22,889 bases of DNA, from NCBI GenBank assembly GCA_905233405.1, contig CAJOEG010000014.1, forward strand, positions 1-22,889, read 5' to 3'. The translations under genes and the position numbers were made by a program. This DNA is from an uncultured Bacteroidales bacterium (GTDB lineage: Bacteria; Bacteroidota; Bacteroidia; Bacteroidales; ML635J-15). The stretch's first letter is position 1; each line of letters starts with the position of its first letter. Below the pieces are notes generated by a model that ran no database searches, was not told the DNA's origin, and saw only the letters and a list, made by a program, of their open reading frames with translations. Shown here one piece after another: positions 22,805-22,889 of the stretch.

Positions 22805-22889
22805 GAAAAAGTTGAAACAGGTTGCGCACCTACCTACGAAGACTTCCACAATCCTGCTTACGGCGAATTCATCACCAACATCATCAAGG
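22805..22889 (+). CDS. Coding-like fragment without a visible start (partial)
   Basis: The frame starting at 22805 reads EKVETGCAPTYEDFHNPAYG and then EFITNIIK to the end of the window. Codons are of the highly expressed type (TAC, GAC, TTC, CAC, ATC, AAC), unlike the AT-rich sequence before it. There is no ATG; the nearest in-frame alternative is a TTG at 22790, inside the -7-like box. A GTG at 22804 starts a different frame with a less protein-like translation. It may be a gene whose start is non-standard, a truncated remnant or an assembly join. I do not recognise the protein. Confidence 0.35.

Overview
The window looks like chromosomal DNA from a member of the Bacteroidetes, most likely order Bacteroidales. 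Three things point there. Promoters fit the Bacteroidetes consensus (TTTG, about 19-21 bases, TAnnTTTG), for example at the tRNA-Lys gene, serA and the ATPase gene. The gene families are typical: a CarboxypepD-type TonB-dependent receptor, an ExbB-ExbD-ExbD operon with an extra membrane protein, SprB/PKD repeats with a type B T9SS sorting domain, and short SerA without an ACT domain. Several genes also lack Shine-Dalgarno sequences. I cannot name a genus.

Layout. Positions 1-683 (minus) carry a small His-rich membrane-anchored protein followed by the start of a TonB-dependent receptor that runs off the left edge. A tRNA-Lys(CTT) with its own promoter and terminator follows (841-992). Next come a radical SAM protein and a coupled glycosyltransferase (1050-2871), convergent with a lipoprotein (2938-3723, minus). 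Positions 3892-6250 form a tight operon of a small PH-like membrane protein, DprA and TatD, followed by tRNA-Ser(GGA). Positions 6576-9026 are an energy-transduction operon: exbB, a membrane protein, exbD1 and exbD2. exbD2 is interrupted by a frameshift at a (GA)4 tract. After about 400 bp of repeat-rich intergenic DNA comes a two-gene unit (9490-14515): a small exported protein and a 1530-residue multidomain T9SS cargo protein. serA (minus) follows.

Positions 15600-18385 are the most unusual part. A putative DNA-binding regulator and an AAA/STAND-like ATPase (both minus) sit among several repeat families. One is a 52-bp direct repeat on either side of the ATPase gene, one copy overlapping its promoter. 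Another is a GTCTT-phased repeat array. A third is an 18-bp sequence made of 10-bp repeats, found 25 bp upstream of the -7 box of both the regulator gene and the oppositely oriented 717-residue exported protein. REP-like CTTGTCGAAG palindromes occur nearby and also near the left edge.

The right part (18386-22708) holds an exported protein with MORN-like repeats, a lipoprotein and a membrane-anchored Ser/Thr kinase. The last 90 bases contain a coding-like frame without a visible start codon.

How the genes fit together: the ExbB/ExbD proteins would supply proton-motive energy to TonB-type outer membrane transport, such as the receptor at the left edge. The large adhesin-like protein would need a type IX secretion system that is not in this window. 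The regulator, the ATPase and the exported MORN-like protein are linked by shared upstream DNA elements rather than by a shared operon.
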